Origin: Nereocystis luetkeana
Taxonomy: Eukaryota > Sar > Phaeophyceae > Laminariales > Laminariaceae
Reading direction: 5' to 3'
Assembly (NCBI GenBank): GCA_031213475.1
Contig: JARUPZ010000005.1
Location: 5,185,732 to 5,249,731, forward strand
DNA: 64,000 nucleotides
The position numbers were made by a program, and so were the translations under genes. Shown piece after piece: positions 22,637 through 33,788 of this stretch. Every line of letters begins with the position of its first letter. Position 1 is the first letter of the stretch. The notes beneath the pieces were generated by a model that had not been told where the DNA came from, did no database searches, and saw only the letters and a list, made by a program, of their open reading frames with translations.

Positions 22637-25600
22637 GTTTCATGCCTTGCGCATATATAATATGGGAGGCAAGAACGAATGTGTGCAAGTACAGCAGTTT
22701 TATGCCTGGTACATACTGGTATATTATACAGCAACGAAGAACGAAGCATGTCCAAGTACAAAACGTGTTTCAGCCAGTAGTACAGGACACAACAGGAAAA
22801 CTGGTCCAGGCTGCATTTCTTATTTGAGAAGGAATGCGTTTTACACTTACTTCAGTGTTGTGACTCTCGAAGTTCTTATGTCTCTGTTATTCTAATCCTG
22901 GGTTTCCTATGGCTCGTTTTCTCACTGTAGGTGGATACACTGTTCTGTTTCATCTTTGTGTACATATGTACATACCAGTATACCGGAATACCGGCAGTAC
23001 GTAAAACGTTTCTACAAGCAGTCTACATATCAAGCCACAAATCGCCCTTCAGATGTGAGACACGAAGATGCAGAACTCGGCAATTTTCCGGACGCTGCCA
23101 ACAACCGACTGCTGCTGCTCTGGTTATGCATACATTATTATATTACATGTACGACTTCTCCAACTACCAACTACCAGGTTGTCCGCGACATACAAAAGGA
23201 AAGCATCATGGCCGCCCTTTGTAGGAGCAGTAGCATGCGAGCACTGGGGTGTGCTGGAGATGTCGTTGGACAGAAAGAACGGTCGAATTTAAAGAGAACA
23301 ACAACAACCTCAACACCAGGTACACAATAATACCACTCTACGTGCTGAAGTACCTGGTAGTATGAACACCCACAGACTGCAATTCGTTGTTAATACTGGT
23401 GTTCCGCTGCGCTTCCGTTGTACGCACTCGTAGCTTCCTTCCTTTCCCCCCTCCTTCCAACAAAGGTATCCGTCGGTGAGCCATAAATGCTGCTGGTATG
23501 ACACGCAGTTGAGTCAGTAGCAGTGGTCCCTCTGTAAGCATCGGCCGAGACGAGTCATAGTGCCGGCTTCCTTATATAGTGCCGGTGAAGTACATAGCTC
23601 GGCGCAGTTTGTTAATCAGTGCGGCAGTGTGCTCAGGGAGTAGTGCCGGTTCCCGCTACGTACAGTAGTAGTGCCGGCATTGTTGGCTGACGCATACCGG
23701 CATTTGGGAGACGCCACTACAATACTACGCAAGTTTATTCTTGTCGTTTTTTTTTACGGAATCATGGTTGGTGCCCAAGACGCCATGAATAGACGTTAAT
23801 TAATAATCGACACCTATTAATAGATGCCCGGTAGCATACCCGGGAGGGGAACGCACAATGATGAGGAGGGCACGACATCGTAAAAAGAAGGAAGAGCGTA
23901 CGATAGGGAAAAGGGACGATGAAAGGAAAGAAGGAAGGAAATAAATCATGGAAGGAAGGAAATAAGTAAGGGAAGAAAGAAAGGGAGGGAAAATGATGGA
24001 ACAGAAGGATGGAAGGAAGGAAAGCAGGAAGAAATTCTGCAGTTGTATGATACGAATATTCATGGGTGCTCAATACCTGTAATTGTTACTGCTGTAGTTT
24101 TTTTTGTCTCGCGTCATCTCCAACCCCCACCCCCCCTCTCTTTCAACTCGTATACGAACGAGGCCGCCAATCACGCGCGGCACTCTCCTCGGATACCGTT
24201 CGTGCCTCCCCCTTTCCCCCCCCTGCCCGCCGCCGCTCTTCCCGAGCCCCCTCCCCCCCCCTCCGCCACGTGGTATCCGCCCCCCCCCCCCCCCCCCCCC
24301 CTCAACCGTAAGGGAAAGAGGGTTTAGACGGTAGCAATTGACACATAACACATCCCACATGTTGTTAGTAATCGCGACCAACGCAGGGTCTACCTAGGAT
24401 ACCGCTACGATATGTACGCGGCACACGGCCAATGCGGCGGGGGTTTTAAAAGTTGAAAGTCAGCCCACTGGAGCAACTTATAAACCCGTCGAAGACAGCC
24501 AGCCCACGGCAGCCATGTCGATGCCGTCATATTGTCGTAGAATGTGCGTACGTACGTACAGCGTTACGCTTTGTTGTAGTCTGGTCATGCTTTTTTTTTT
24601 CTTCTCCTTCCTGTTACGTGTGTCTTTCTTTATTTCTTTATTCTCTGTTTCTCTTCCCGCTCTTGTCAGTTTGCCGTGTTCGGGTATGTACATCTGCTGT
24701 AGATGTGATATGTTCTCTTCTCGTATCCAGTACGCTTGGTTGTCGCAATGGCTAATCTCCTCTCTGTCTCCGCAGTTGTTTACCACAGAGCTCGTGCATA
24801 TCTCATAAAATAAGGAAATAACCACTTACCCAGCCAGGTGTATTTGACGAACACACACGTCTTTTTGTACGTATACTTCGAAGTGTATCATACGTGCATA
24901 CGGTACTGCCATACTACTATTTATACAATACAGCAGCAGTACTATTAATAACTGCTGTATCACACCCCCTGCTGGGACCATTTTTCAAGCCGAATTCCTC
25001 AAAACCCAGAGGGGAGCACGCACACACACAACGGAAATGGTGGTTTTGGAAAAATCTGCACGAAATGGTTCCATAGCCGCGTCGCTCAGCGGTTGCATCC
25101 TTTCCAAATTTTCGTGAGAAAAGCTCGGAAATTCGTCGGAGTGGGTGTGCTATCTTACCACCCGGTGTGATACGGTGCGCGATTGGAGTGATTCAATGGC
25201 CGCATCCCTATCACCCTCTCACCCCTCACCCTGCCCGCTGATTGGATGGAGTTCGGGAAATCGCGAGCCCGTGCTGAACCGTCTCCTTCGGCCGCTGAAT
25301 ATGCCTCGCACATTGAAGAACGCCTCGGAGTACAGCGTGTGACTTTCGAAAATCGATGATTGAAAATCGATTTGATCGGCGGCAGCAGCATCAGTGTGAA
25401 CGACATTGAACAATGCACCCCTCTGCGGGCGCGCGAGAGAGTAAACATGCCATTCCAAACCAGCCATGCTTGTATCGGGCGGGGCGTGGGGGGGGGGGGG
25501 GGGAGGTGTACTCATTATCATGCATGGTTGTAGTCGGAAGCGAACGAGTTTTGTCCAGCAGAAGCGCGAGCATGGATATAAGCTCAGCTGGGATGTGAAC

Positions 25601-25820
25601 GTGCAAGATTAAAAAAAATACGTACGCTATGATGCTTCATGGGCCTGAGTGGCTGGTTGCTTTCTCTTGTTTTTCCCCTTTTTTTGGTGTCGTCGTTTGC
25701 CTCTGTTTCGTGTACATCGCTCATTGCTGCTATTGCGAGTACTGGCACTTGAGTATATATGCTTGTTGGGCTGTTGAGTGTCGTTTGTTAATTCGTCGGC
25801 CTGCTTCTCTGGTTGCCTGC
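22637..25820. other. No confident gene; low-complexity tracts
   Basis: Includes a GGAAGGAA-rich tract at 23,920-24,040, C-runs of up to about 20 at 24,278-24,300, a poly-G plus ATGCATGG head of the poly-G element at 25,485-25,537, and module-rich sequence. 25,080-25,175 carries the CGGAGTGGGTGTGCTATCTT element end also seen near 11.83 kb. No splice-supported coding frame was found. Confidence 0.4.
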
Positions 25821-25929
25821 TATTACGGGGGACCATAGTTAATAGGACCTATGGTATAGATAGAAACCTATATATTTAACCATTTTTACTTACAATATTT
25901 GGTCCTCTTAACTATGGTCCCCCGTAATA
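25821..25929. mobile_element. MITE family A (near-consensus)
   Basis: 109 bp with near-perfect inverted ends, TATTACGGGGGACCATAGTT and AACTATGGTCCCCCGTAATA. A good reference copy. Confidence 0.9.
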
Positions 25930-26100
25930 GTCCAAGGATAGAGTAGCAGTACGTGTTTGTTTGTTTTTCGTAACCCACAGGCAGGCAGGGTAGGACACAC
26001 TAAAACCAAGCAAATACTGTTCTGACGTGATGATTGATGGCGCTGTTTTTCTTCTCGATAAACATAGATTTTTAGCTGTGTCTTGTCTTCCTTCTCGTCA

Positions 26101-26200
26101 CCCTTTTTGGGCGAACTGCAGTCAGTCCCGTTTTGGGGACAAATTACTCCGAATCTGACTGATTTTTCCCCGAAACGGGACTGCAGTCTTAAGAGGGTTA
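26101..26200. mobile_element. MITE family B
   Basis: Runs from CCCTTTTTGGGCGAACTGCA to CTGCAGTCTTAAGAGGGTTA. The centre AAATTACTCCGAATCTGACT is shared with copies at 41.2 and 61.5 kb. Confidence 0.8.
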
Positions 26201-26611
26201 TGAAATGAAGTCTTGTTTCGTGGGTGTCGTATGACGAGCCTGTTTTGTTTATTTTGTACTGTCTAGCGCATCTCCTGCGGGGGTGAGGCACGGTTGACGA
26301 AATCAGGAAGGAGAGGGCAGTTAGGATAGCAAGGTAACGGACCGACTATTAATAGTAGGTACAACCTGCCTGTGTTACTCGTATATATACCACCAACTGC
26401 TGCTGCTGCTGCTGCCTGGAGGGTGTGGTTGTTGTTTTGTTTGTTTTTGTTGTGCTTCGGTTTGCCTGTCCTCTCCTGAATTACTCGTGAACTACTCGTA
26501 CTGTAGTGTAATGGAGTTGGACACATTGCGATACACCAACGTCTGATGATATTAATCTACGAGTCGTTCTCGTAGTCGTACGTTTTTGGTCTGACTCCGT
26601 TTATTTGTGGT

Positions 26612-26964
26612 GTTTTTTATTTTTTTTTATTTTGCTTATCCCATTTATTATCTTCGCACTTCTTCTTCTCTCTCTTCTTCCAACTCGTGACTCAGATCCG
26701 GGGTCACATAGCAGGCTCTTCTACCCCCTTCCCGCTACGGTACGTGCCTTCATTTTTATCGCGAGAAGATTTCAGCCTTTTCTCCCCTCGTCGACTCGCA
26801 TCGAATTGTGCCTACCCACGCTGCAAGGCGCTCTCAACAATTGAATCCTTTTATTTTCATTTTAGCAAATAAAGTCAAATGTCCGACCCACCTGGGGCTC
26901 GAACCCAGGACTCAAACACTGGTAGAAGTCGAGGTTAACCACTTGACCCACCGGGGCGACCGGC
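26612..26964 (-). mobile_element. tRNA-derived SINE, full length, minus strand
   Basis: Read on the minus strand, the head starts at 26,964 (GCCGGTCGCCCCGGTGGGTC) and includes a GGTTCGAGCCC B box. A CAAATGTCCGACC-type junction and the body ending in CTCGTGACTCAGATCCGGGG on the plus strand follow. The 3' end is an A-rich tail (T-rich on plus, 26,612-26,650). Two further full copies are at 29,766 and 36,423. Confidence 0.85.
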
Positions 26965-27759
26965 TATTGTACAGGTTTATTTGTGTAATGGTTATTTTGC
27001 TTGTTTTTCGTGTTGCCTGCCAACATCTCCTTCTGACTGCTGAAGGCACGACACTTTTTTGTTTTTTTTTCCGGTTTGTTCTCTTTTTTCATACAATGTG
27101 TATGTCGTGCCTGTCGTATCCCCTACTCTGCTTTGCTGAATAACGATGTACAGAGAAAGTAGAATTTCTGTGTCGTGGTTTTGTGACCACAGAGCTTGTA
27201 TCTCTCTGCAGTCTGGGCATTGAAGAATCGGCACGGACACTGGTTGTGCTGGATGCCGACCGATGAATAGGAAGAACGGTTCAATGTGCACACATATGTT
27301 TAACAGACACATCCAGCAGCTCGTTTTTTCTTCTTCTCATTGGTTCTGGCCCTTTTGAGGGATGAGTTGTCTTTTCCTCTCTTCGTCCCGTACCCTGTAC
27401 CCTACCGGAGGTATAAAGTATACCTGGTACCTGGTAAAAAAACCCTGCACTTGCGTTTTGCCTTTGCATTGACATGGTTGACTATGAGTAACCCACTTCA
27501 GCGAGGTTGGCTGGCTGTTTAGGAGAGGGGTTGGGTGTGTCAGGCCTGTTTGACCTCTTTACACGAACTTCTCTTGAACCGGAATGGGAATGGGAAATAG
27601 TACCGCGGGGAGCTTTTATTAATAGTACGCCCGTCTGTGCCAAGCAATTTCGCTTCTTTCTCAATTTTACCTTTAAGTATCTTGACCCTTTTGAATGTAT
27701 AGTTTGGTTTGAGAAAATTTCGTGCTTTTTTTGAACGTATCTCTTCATACGAGCACTTT

Positions 27760-28000
27760 TTTGGCGGAACGCCAAGTAGTCGATGCGAGAAGCCCGGCCG
27801 GACGCACTGATCGAGATCCGGGCGCGATCCGTGCCCTCTGGAGCGCGTGGCAAAAGCCCTCAAAGTTTTTTTTTTCGGCGGGACTGGATGATCAAGACAA
27901 TTTCCCTGGTTTCAGTACGAGAGGCCTTGGTTTGTACGTACGTACGGGTAAAAATGTTGTTCGCTTTTTGCCCTCCGTGCTTCTGTGCAGGCTCTCATGA
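27760..28000 (+). repeat. Dispersed repeat Y, copy 1
   Basis: Aligns with the reverse complement of 30,232-30,460. Shared blocks are GAAGCCCGGCCGGAC, GATCCGTGC, TTCGGCGGGA-TGGATGA, TTTCCCTGGT, TACGAGA/TTCGAGA and GTACGTACG. Open frames on both strands are the repeat itself. No known protein was recognised. Confidence 0.7.
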
Positions 28001-28044
28001 GCACGCAGCCCAGACGTATACCAGGTAGGTACCTGGTAGCAGAC

Positions 28045-28925
28045 AACATGCACAGAGTACACCGTTACAACGCTGCCGCCCATACTTTGGTTGTGTGCGA
28101 CATGCCCATGTTGCGCTGCACTGCTGTGGCCGGTTGTGTTTTTCGGAGAATGCGGTCCGTGAACCCACCATCTGCAGTACCTCTCTTTGCTGCTGCTCTT
28201 ATGAGTGACAGATCCACGCACACTCGGGACGGAAACGTTAGGACCGTTCGGATTGGATATGAGTGCCTCAACTGTCCTTATATTTTCGACGTTTGATGTT
28301 CGTTGCCCGAGGCACACCCTTCTACGAGTATAGACGTCGGACGACACGCGAAGAACACAAACAACGTTACAACCCCGCCTGTTGATAGCAACACAAGCAG
28401 CAGCGAGCCACACCACGCGCGGGTCGCAGGTCTTCGGTGTACTGCTTTGGCTAGTTGCTGTTGTCGGAGGCTGCGATCCGTGATTTCTTATTAGCATCTC
28501 TGTATTTTCCGCCGCGCTGCTGCACATGTGTATGCGGTGTGCCGTGTGCATCTCGAAATCCTGTACCTGGTGATGTGGATATTTGCTAAAATTAGTAAAA
28601 TGGTCTTGTTGCCCGAATTTGGACGTGAAGGTTTGAGTTCGATCCTCGCAGAGATCATGTCTATTTTTTTTCAACTTTTTTTTCCATCTTTTTTTTTTGC
28701 GTCATGTACGTACGTAACCCAGAAACTCCAGACAGCAAACATCATATGAGCAGTGCAGGGCGCGTGCTACAACCAGCTGGCTGTAACTCTATACACGCCT
28801 GCCGCCCGCCAGCAAAGCAGGAAGCGGCATCACGCGCGTGCGGTAGTTTGTCCGCGCTGTATCGCTGTGGCTTTCTATTAATTAATAATAATAGTTTTTT
28901 TTTAATCGGACCCTGCGATCTGTAT
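28045..28925 (+). repeat. Triplicated ~90-bp motif block
   Basis: Three diverged direct copies share GTTACAACGCTGCCGCCC-, CTGCACTGCTGTGGC- and GGAGAATGCGGTCCGTGA-like blocks (about 28,060-28,165, 28,360-28,485, 28,775-28,922). The third copy carries an extra ATTAATTAATAATAATAG at about 28,876. Confidence 0.55.
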
Positions 28926-29460
28926 AGCTGGGGGTCTCTAATGTGTGATATATGCATGCTGCAGGTGGTACAACGACACTGCTGCTGCAATGCGATTTTC
29001 GTCGGGAGCCAAGTGTGATCGAGAGTCCCGGCCCCTGCTTTGATGTCTCTATTTCTGTAAATATCATCCCCCTGCTGTTGTGCTGCTGTGTCCCGTGTGT
29101 CACGCGCGTGCGGTCGGTGTGTATCGTGTGTCACGCGTGGAGTGCCTATCATTTATTTATTTTTGTCGGCATTCCTCGGTTTTGTGCGGGAGAGGCCTTC
29201 TTCCCCGTTAGCGCCACAACAAGGACATGCATCAACATACTGACAAATGTGATACTATGCTTGGCGGAATCCTCAAGAAAATCTATAGAAGGGATACGGT
29301 CGATAGTACTTAGCAGTTCCACACTATTTTGATGTGTCCTGCCCCCCCGAAAAGCAGGTGCAGTTCTCAGAGGGTCTTCTGCTGTACACGTCTAATGAAA
29401 TGCGCAGCACTATATAATAATATGCAGATATCTCGTGAACGTCGTAATATTGTATCACAT

Positions 29461-29589
29461 ACCGTATAGCGGGAAGGGGGGAGAAGAGCCTGCTATGTGA
29501 CCCCGGATCTGAGTTACGAGTTGGAAGGAGAGAGAGAGAAGAAGATGTGCGAAGATAATAAATGGGATGAGAAAAAAAAAAAAAAAAAA
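29461..29589 (+). mobile_element. SINE, 5'-truncated copy
   Basis: Carries only the last ~115 bp of the SINE (AGCGGGAAGGGGGGAGAAGA, CCCCGGATCTGAGTTACGAG, AAGATGTGCGAAGATAATAA) and a poly-A tail of about 18. 5' truncation is typical of target-primed retroposition. Confidence 0.85.
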
Positions 29590-29765
29590 TGGTATGGTAC
29601 AACAATGTCGCATGCAGTATCATCTTCAATCCGTTCTGTCGCCACTCCCTTAAGCACGTCCCCAAGGGGCTGGGAACCTTGTATACTGCTGTAGGACTGC
29701 ACTACCGCCGTTTTGGTGACGGATTACTCGGAATTTGACTTACAGTAGACGTGTATGTATGCGTA
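29590..29765. repeat. Short dispersed block
   Basis: 29,630-29,690 (CGCCACTCCCTTAAGCACGT, GGGAACCTTGTATA) recurs at 54,400-54,450. 29,700-29,745 is a fragment of MITE B (CGTTTTGGTGACGGATTACT). Confidence 0.55.
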
Positions 29766-30094
29766 GCCGGTCGCCCCGGTGGTTCAAGTGGTTAACCTCG
29801 AATTCTACTTGTTTGAGTCCTGGGTTCGAGCCCTAGGAGGGTCGGACTTTGACTTTATTTGCAAAAATAAAAAAAGGGATTCAATTGTTGAGAGCGCCTT
29901 GCAGCGTGGGTAGGCACAATTCGATGCGAGTCGACGAGGGAAGAAAAGGCTGAAATCTTCTCGCGATAAAAATGAAGGCACGTACCGTAGCGGGAAGGGG
30001 GGAGAAGAGCCTGCTATGTGACCCCGGATCTGAGTTACGAGTTGGAAGGAGAGAGAGAAGAAGATGTGCGAAGATAATGAATGGGATGGAAAAA

Positions 30095-30111
<17 letters not shown>
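29766..30111 (+). mobile_element. tRNA-derived SINE, full length
   Basis: The head resembles a tRNA. The A-box-like TGGTTCAAGTGG is at 29,780-29,791 and the B box GGTTCGAGCCC at 29,823-29,833, inside a CCTGG/CTAGG arm. A unique body of about 250 bp follows, then a poly-A tail. RNA polymerase III transcription from the internal boxes and retroposition by a partner LINE are inferred from known SINE biology. No LINE is present in this window. Confidence 0.9.
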
Positions 30112-30128
<17 letters not shown>

Positions 30129-30231
30129 TACGTTTTGTCTGTTGTCTGTTGTCTACCCGGTGTGTGTCTGGGCTGTGTGCTCATCAGAGCCTAGCACGAG
30201 CATGACTATGGGGGAAGAAAAAGCTGACGGC

Positions 30232-30460
30232 ATTTATCGGCACGTACGTACAGAATCAGGCATCTCGAACTGAATACCAGGGAAAGCGTCTCATCCACTC
30301 CCGCCGGAAAAATAAAGTTTGTGAGCGCCCGCCTCGCGCGCCAGAGTGTGCACGGATCGTGCCGAGACCTTGACCAATGTGTCCGGCCGGGCTTCCCTTG
30401 TCGGGGTACGCGACGTTTTTTGCACAAAAGTACTCGTGCGAAGGGAAGAATTGGAAAAAA
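30232..30460 (-). repeat. Dispersed repeat Y, copy 2 (inverted)
   Basis: Inverted partner of 27,760-28,000, about 2.2 kb away, with the two full-length and truncated SINEs between them. Confidence 0.7.
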
Positions 30461-30519
30461 TCCCAGAATTTCACGAGCATCCGTACCCGTAAAATGTACC
30501 TGGTATGTTGTACTTACAT

Positions 30520-30748
30520 CAGTAGGTACAGCATCAGTGCGGTACCAAAAAGGCTAAATCAGTACTGGCATTTGGCTTGAACCGACTGCGTTACCCTCAG
30601 TACTGTATCTTGCTTATCGTACTGTTTCTACTACTGTTTGCCCGGTAGCATTTTGGGTAGTTATACCTGGCATTTACTGTGTGTTCAAAGGAGATAAGAG
30701 CCTACCGCGTGACCCTGAATCTGAGCTGCTGTTAATACCCATTAATAG

Positions 30749-30812
<64 letters not shown>

Positions 30813-31115
30813 GTATGTTGTACTGACAGCAGTATTGATAGGTTGTACAGCAGAGATTGCACAGCAGTGCGGTACCTAAAGGGCCGAATCAGTACCGGTG
30901 TTTGGCTCGAACCGACTGCGTGACCCCCACTACTGCTGTACCTGGCTTCTTATACTATTAATAGTACCATACTTGGTATTTACTCTGCCAAAGAGGGATA
31001 ATTGCCTCGCACGTCCTCGGATCTGTGCTACTATTATTGGATCCTCGCAGGATGGAGACGGGAAAACAGGGGCGAAGAAATTGGGATGGAAGAACAAAAA
31101 ACGAAAAAAAAAAGT
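30520..31115 (+). repeat. Diverged tandem duplication containing SINE remnants
   Basis: 30,520-30,735 and 30,860-31,040 share GTGCGGTACC, AATCAGTAC, TTTGGCT-GAACCGACTGCGT, ACCTGG/ACTTGG and ATTTACT-TG blocks. Each ends in a SINE-tail remnant (GTGACCCTGAATCTGAGCTG and CACGTCCTCGGATCTGTGCT). In both, the expected TTACGAG of the SINE is replaced by a TACTATTA-type module. Confidence 0.55.
30745..30811. repeat. (AT)n microsatellite
   Basis: Two long TA runs of about 30 bp are joined by AAATA. The whole can fold on itself. Confidence 0.9.
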
Positions 31116-32006
31116 GTCATATGAGTCTTGACGGGAAAACTACTGCTGTACGACTACTACTGCTGTCGCCCTGCTGGCTGTTGCATTGTTAAGTTACACA
31201 TTTCGGTCGCTGGTATAAAGCACACTATACATGATCACGCACTACTGCTGTCTGCTCTGCTGCTGCTGTGTCACACCAGAAAACAGCCAGAAAGGCACTT
31301 TCCCGAATTTTCTTCTCCCGCTGCTGAAAGTACAAGAAATCGACGTGGTGGATCCCAAAATTCGATGAACATCGGCAGGCAGCGGGAATCCCGGCCGAAA
31401 CCCTGTATGATGTATGATATGCGTGATCCTAACATTCCGTACATGCATACGACAACAACACGGATGCTTTTTCGAGCCGATATTTTCCATCCATGCCAAG
31501 AGGGGGGGGGGGGGGGGGGTACTTAGAGCAAGCAGTACATTCGTATTATAGAGTACATTCGTGTTATAGAGTGCACTCGTATTATAGCGAAAACGGCCGA
31601 GAAAACGTCTCGTCGGGAGGTTTCGTTATAGGCGCATCGATACGCAGACGTTTAGACTCACCCCGCCACCGAGAATGTGGGCTTGGGAAAATTTGTCCGA
31701 GGGCGTGGTGTATGATATGCACTATTGATATTACTACTGCATCTCACCACCCGAGAATGAAGCATACACTAGATACGGTATACCTACACACGGTATACCT
31801 ACACACGGTATACCTGGTATGTATATACCATATATACCTGGTACCACCCCGCCCCCAAATATAATGTTCGTTTGGAATCTATATTGATCTACAAACGGTT
31901 CTTATGTATAGGGACATAATGGTATACCTGTTGAGAGCTCTGGCTTCGCACGGGGGTGCGACCTTTCGTCAGCGCCCTCGAATTATATACAGAACGAGAA
32001 AGTTAT
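31116..32006. other. No gene recognised
   Basis: CTG/GTA module-rich sequence with an 18-G run at 31,502-31,519. A short TATTATAGAGTACATTCG tandem repeat lies at 31,540-31,585 and CACACGGTATACCTA repeats at 31,785-31,815. A MITE C-like palindrome is at 31,861-31,925. Confidence 0.45.
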
Positions 32007-32101
32007 AACCCTTTTAGGACTGCAGTCTCGTTTTGGGGACACACGCCACTCTATTTCTAAGTAGTTTGTCCCCAAAACGGAACTGCGGCTCTAAAGGGGT
32101 C
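32007..32101. mobile_element. MITE family B, left flank of repeat X
   Basis: AACCCTTTTAGGACTGCAGT to GGAACTGCGGCTCTAAAGGG, palindromic. Confidence 0.8.
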
Positions 32102-32621
32102 AAGGTTGCATGCCAATACCGAGCAAGTTTTTTTCGGAAAGATGTGCTCGAGAGGAGCCAGCCTTCCGATAATGGTCGGGTTTTAATAAAGTTGTGTAGC
32201 ACCCTTGCCGTTTGTTTGTCGAGAAAAAAGACGACCGCCGGAAAACGATCGCATGCGCGGCCCCTCCCCTGCGGAAACTCAACGCTCTTCTTTTGTGGCG
32301 CGGTCGCCGTAATGAAAACGGACGGTGGCTTTTGGGGTAGATACTCGTGTCGAAATGTTTTACCTTTATACCTGGCACGTATATTTACAAGTACAAAAAT
32401 GAAACACAACAGCTGTGAGATGGAGGATTTTCGTCGAAATTCATCGTTGCAAGCTGTGTGTGACACTCCGATCGCGCGCACTACGGGTTTTATTTGGCCT
32501 CACGCCGGGTATACAAGTCCGCATGTGAGGAATGCAAAATCCGAAGGTGCAGAATTCAGACGCATCGGTGGACGTTTTGTACTCTTCCCGTTGTCGACAA
32601 CACCTGCTTGGAAAATTGTCC
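32102..32621 (+). mobile_element. Repeat X, longest copy, between two MITE B elements
   Basis: Its 5' portion (32,110-32,300) matches 14,450-14,665 directly and its 3' portion (32,405-32,570) matches 12,236-12,400 in inverted orientation. The 240-codon plus frame across it also runs through MITE B palindromes and is not a credible protein. Composite or older non-autonomous element is my reading. Confidence 0.5.
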
Positions 32622-32718
32622 TTAACCCTTTGAGAACCGCAGTCCCGTTTTGGGGACAAACCGCTCAATTTTCAAGTAGTTTGTCCCCAAAACGGGACTG
32701 TGGTTCTAAAGGGGTTAA
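32622..32718. mobile_element. MITE family B, right flank of repeat X
   Basis: TTAACCCTTTGAGAACCGCA to GGGACTGTGGTTCTAAAGGG, palindromic. Confidence 0.85.
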
Positions 32719-32774
32719 GGTGTGTGTGTTTTCGTGCTCGTCTTATTTGATTTGATTTGATTTTGTTTGTTTTT

Positions 32775-32895
32775 ATTTTATTTTATTGTTTCCCCTTTGT
32801 TTTCTCCGCGCCTCTCTCCTCTCACTCGTACTGTCTTCTACTGTAGTCGTTAACTCAGATCCGGGGTCTCAGAGCCGGCTCTCTCCCCCCGTCCT
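32775..32895 (-). mobile_element. SINE tail remnant with module insertion
   Basis: Minus-strand SINE body. ACTCAGATCCGGGGTCTCAG is recognisable, but the preceding ACTCGT is separated from it by TACTGTCTTCTACTGTAG, which intact copies lack. Confidence 0.6.
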
Positions 32896-33147
32896 ATTTA
32901 AGATGGTCGCCCGTGATAGCTGCTGCCGCTGCTGATGGGGACTCGCTAAATATATATACGTCGCGCAAGCAGCACATTTTGTCACTGCAAGTTGTTTGCA
33001 TTGGTAGACTACGGCGTGTAGTAGGCGTACGTTCCAGGCCAGCCGCGAAAGGGGGGTGCTTACTTTGTTGGTACCGTCAAAGTTAGGAAGTCCCCTTCGC
33101 TCGAAATTGTTTATTCGAGCACCGACGGGAGGGGGGGGGAGGGGGGG

Positions 33148-33420
33148 GGGGGGGGCACTCATGTCATACACGGCCCGTGGAAAGTCGCATGACCGTAGAC
33201 CCTCGCATCCCTACGATGCATACATTTGAGAACCGAGGAGGGAAGGGGAGGAGGGTGCACTCTTGGTCGTGCATGACCCGTAGTCGTATGTGGCCGTATG
33301 ACCATAGACCCTCGCATCCCTACAATGCCGAGACGGAGCAGCACACCGGGTTGCCACCGGCCAGGCGGAGACACCGACCAGGCGGGCCGAGGGGGGGGGC
33401 GGAGGAGGGACACTGCCTGT
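33148..33420 (+). repeat. Poly-G-associated element, nested double copy
   Basis: GTCATACACGG-CCGTGGAAAGTC then GACC(G/A)TAGACCCTCGCATCC occurs twice (about 33,186 and 33,301). The second is followed by GCCGAGACGGAGCA and CACCGGCCAGGCGGAGACAC. G-runs flank both. Confidence 0.65.
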
Positions 33421-33725
33421 ACCCCCGGCTGCTTGTTCGGAAGGTCGCTGAGTGTAAAAATCTCCAGACACGGTTGAGCTGGGATTCACAATATTGACGA
33501 AGAACAAAATGCAACGATGGTGTTGGTGTTGTTGTCAGGGCCAAGAACGATGGTAAACCTTTTTTGTACGACACTGCTGTACTCGATTGAAACTACGTCG
33601 TGGAATATAATTCCAAGAAATTTTCCCCTCGAACGGGAGTGCGGCCCTAATGGTGCGAAGAGAGTTTGAGAGAAATGGTTGTCCTCTTGACGACGAACGC
33701 ACGGCCTGTGTTTTTTCATTCGCAG

Positions 33726-33788
33726 CGCGCCGCCGTGTGTTACCAGCGCTGCGTCAGCGAGCGGCTCGTCTCGGCGCGTCGTCGTTAA
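33726..33788 (+). CDS. Possible short terminal exon
   Basis: A good acceptor (GTTTTTTCATTCGCAG, ending 33,725) precedes 20 codons, RAAVCYQRCVSERLVSARRR, and a TAA. No upstream exon was found. The minus strand is also open here (SKLQELLTTTRRDEPLADAA), so strand and reality are uncertain. Confidence 0.2.
   Translation, partial: RAAVCYQRCVSERLVSARRR

Noticed and set aside
26888..26964. tRNA genes at the SINE heads (also 29.77 and 36.43 kb)
   Set aside because: A and B boxes and one T-arm are present, but the acceptor stem does not pair and the sequence continues into a common SINE body.
27892..28674. A 260-codon minus-strand open frame
   Set aside because: It runs through repeat Y and two copies of the triplicated block, has no splice sites, and changes character at each repeat edge.
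32033..32755. A 240-codon plus-strand open frame
   Set aside because: It crosses two MITE B palindromes and repeat X, so the openness is accidental.
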